Source: an uncultured Rickettsiales bacterium (GTDB taxonomy: Bacteria; Pseudomonadota; Alphaproteobacteria; Rickettsiales; UBA1997). Taken from it: a stretch of DNA of 5,284 nt. The translations under genes were made by a program, and so were the position numbers. The notes beneath the pieces are model-generated. The model did no database searches and had not been told where the DNA came from. It was given only the letters and a program-made list of their open reading frames with translations. The DNA is taken from the NCBI GenBank assembly GCA_934725005.1, contig CAKVBE010000080.1, positions 1 to 5,284 of the forward strand, given 5' to 3'. Positions 5,071-5,284 of this stretch are shown here, one piece after another (positions within the stretch are counted from its first letter, which is position 1; each line of letters opens with the position of its first letter).

Positions 5071-5102
5071 GAGTAATTTTTAAGATATTCAAAATATTAC
5101 TC
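5071..5102. repeat. Inverted repeat GAGTAAT / ATTACTC
   Basis: Perfect 7-bp arms at 5071-5077 and 5096-5102 enclose an 18-base AT-rich loop, upstream of the antitoxin promoter. It lacks a clear U-tract, so it is more likely a protein-binding site or chance than a terminator. Confidence 0.35.
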
Positions 5103-5122
5103 AATCCCTTATAAATCAATGG

Positions 5123-5150
5123 TTTACACCGTTCCTCTTTATAATATTAT
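5123..5150 (+). promoter_or_regulatory. Possible rightward promoter near the window end
   Basis: TTTACA (5123-5128) and TATTAT (5145-5150) are separated by 16 bp, each one mismatch from consensus. It points away from the antitoxin and toward a ribosome site at 5162-5168. The element octamer TTTACACC recurs at 5211-5218. The DNA is strongly AT-rich, so chance is a real alternative. Confidence 0.3.
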
Positions 5151-5176
5151 AAAAATATATAAAAGAGGTTAAAGCA

Positions 5177-5239
5177 TTGAGTTTAAGCCGTTTTTCGAGT
5201 TTTTTTAAGTTTTACACCTTACAGGATAAACGTGGTTAA
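5177..5239 (+). CDS. Possible 20-codon leader ORF with TTG start
   Basis: TTG at 5177 opens a 20-codon frame (MSLSRFSSFFKFYTLQDKRG) ending at TAA 5237-5239. AAAGAGG at 5162-5168 lies eight bases upstream, and the possible promoter at 5123-5150 is suitably placed. CCTCTTT at 5134-5140 and CCTCTT at 5250-5255 are both complementary to the ribosome site, so alternative hairpins could hide it. I recognise no family. It may be a leader peptide for a gene beyond 5284, or chance; the evidence is the ribosome site and spacing only. Confidence 0.22.
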   Translation: MSLSRFSSFFKFYTLQDKRG

Positions 5240-5284
5240 ATTTTCTTCACCTCTTATATATAAATATATTTAAAAGTATCAAAA

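Larger units (their letters stand above)
425..5284. mobile_element. End of an integrated element in tRNA-Pro (left end; right end outside the window)
   Basis: The boundary is inferred from the truncated tRNA-Pro. Core chromosomal yidC and the tRNA terminator lie to the left, while accessory genes (toxin, ABC-3C operon, antitoxin) and non-coding repeats lie to the right. No second copy of the 45-bp tRNA segment occurs in the window and no integrase gene is present, so the other attachment site and the recombinase should be to the right. Whether it is a prophage, an integrative conjugative element or a smaller genomic island cannot be decided here. Confidence 0.6.

Overview
The window reads as the junction between the chromosome of an AT-rich bacterium and the end of an integrated mobile element carrying a probable anti-phage or anti-plasmid defence operon. 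The host clue is the left edge: the first 66 codons of a short Oxa1/Alb3-type YidC on the minus strand. Its wording (NYGLAIILLTIIVR followed by a QQQRSMK-type loop) reminds me of gut Vampirovibrionia (Melainabacteria, non-photosynthetic relatives of Cyanobacteria) more than of typical Firmicutes. This is recall, not a search, so the lineage is tentative.

Layout. 1-424 is chromosome: the yidC start, its upstream region and a strong terminator. At 425-469 lies only the 3' part of a minus-strand tRNA-Pro(UGG) gene. Identity stops at the 5' edge of the anticodon loop, as expected for a tyrosine-recombinase attachment site. The 5' half of the tRNA is missing, so everything to the right should be element DNA, and the reconstituted tRNA and the integrase should lie beyond the right edge. 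The gene-free 470-835 stretch holds a pair of TAGTCG repeats and three copies of a roughly 17-bp repeat in alternating orientation.

The cargo starts with a plus-strand RelE/HigB-type (Gp49-like) toxin (836-1192) whose predicted transcript begins at its ATG. A tightly overlapping three-gene plus-strand operon follows (1298-4680): a protein with an N-terminal Cap4/DUF4297-like PD-(D/E)xK nuclease domain, a small helical middle protein, and a coiled-coil ABC/SMC-like ATPase. This order and content match ABC-three-component (ABC-3C) systems, the group that includes Lamassu and DdmABC. By analogy the ATPase and middle protein sense invading DNA and release the nuclease; this role is inferred. Convergent with the operon is a minus-strand HigA-type HTH antitoxin (4709-4993). 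It has a well-formed promoter and a perfect 11-bp inverted-repeat operator between and over its -35 and -10 boxes.

The most striking feature is that toxin and antitoxin, normally adjacent and co-transcribed, sit at opposite ends and on opposite strands, bracketing the ABC-3C operon. A 9/10 match to the antitoxin operator half-site lies in the operon leader, so the antitoxin might also regulate the defence genes. The last 240 bases hold hairpins and a possible promoter plus a 20-codon leader ORF, but no recognisable gene.
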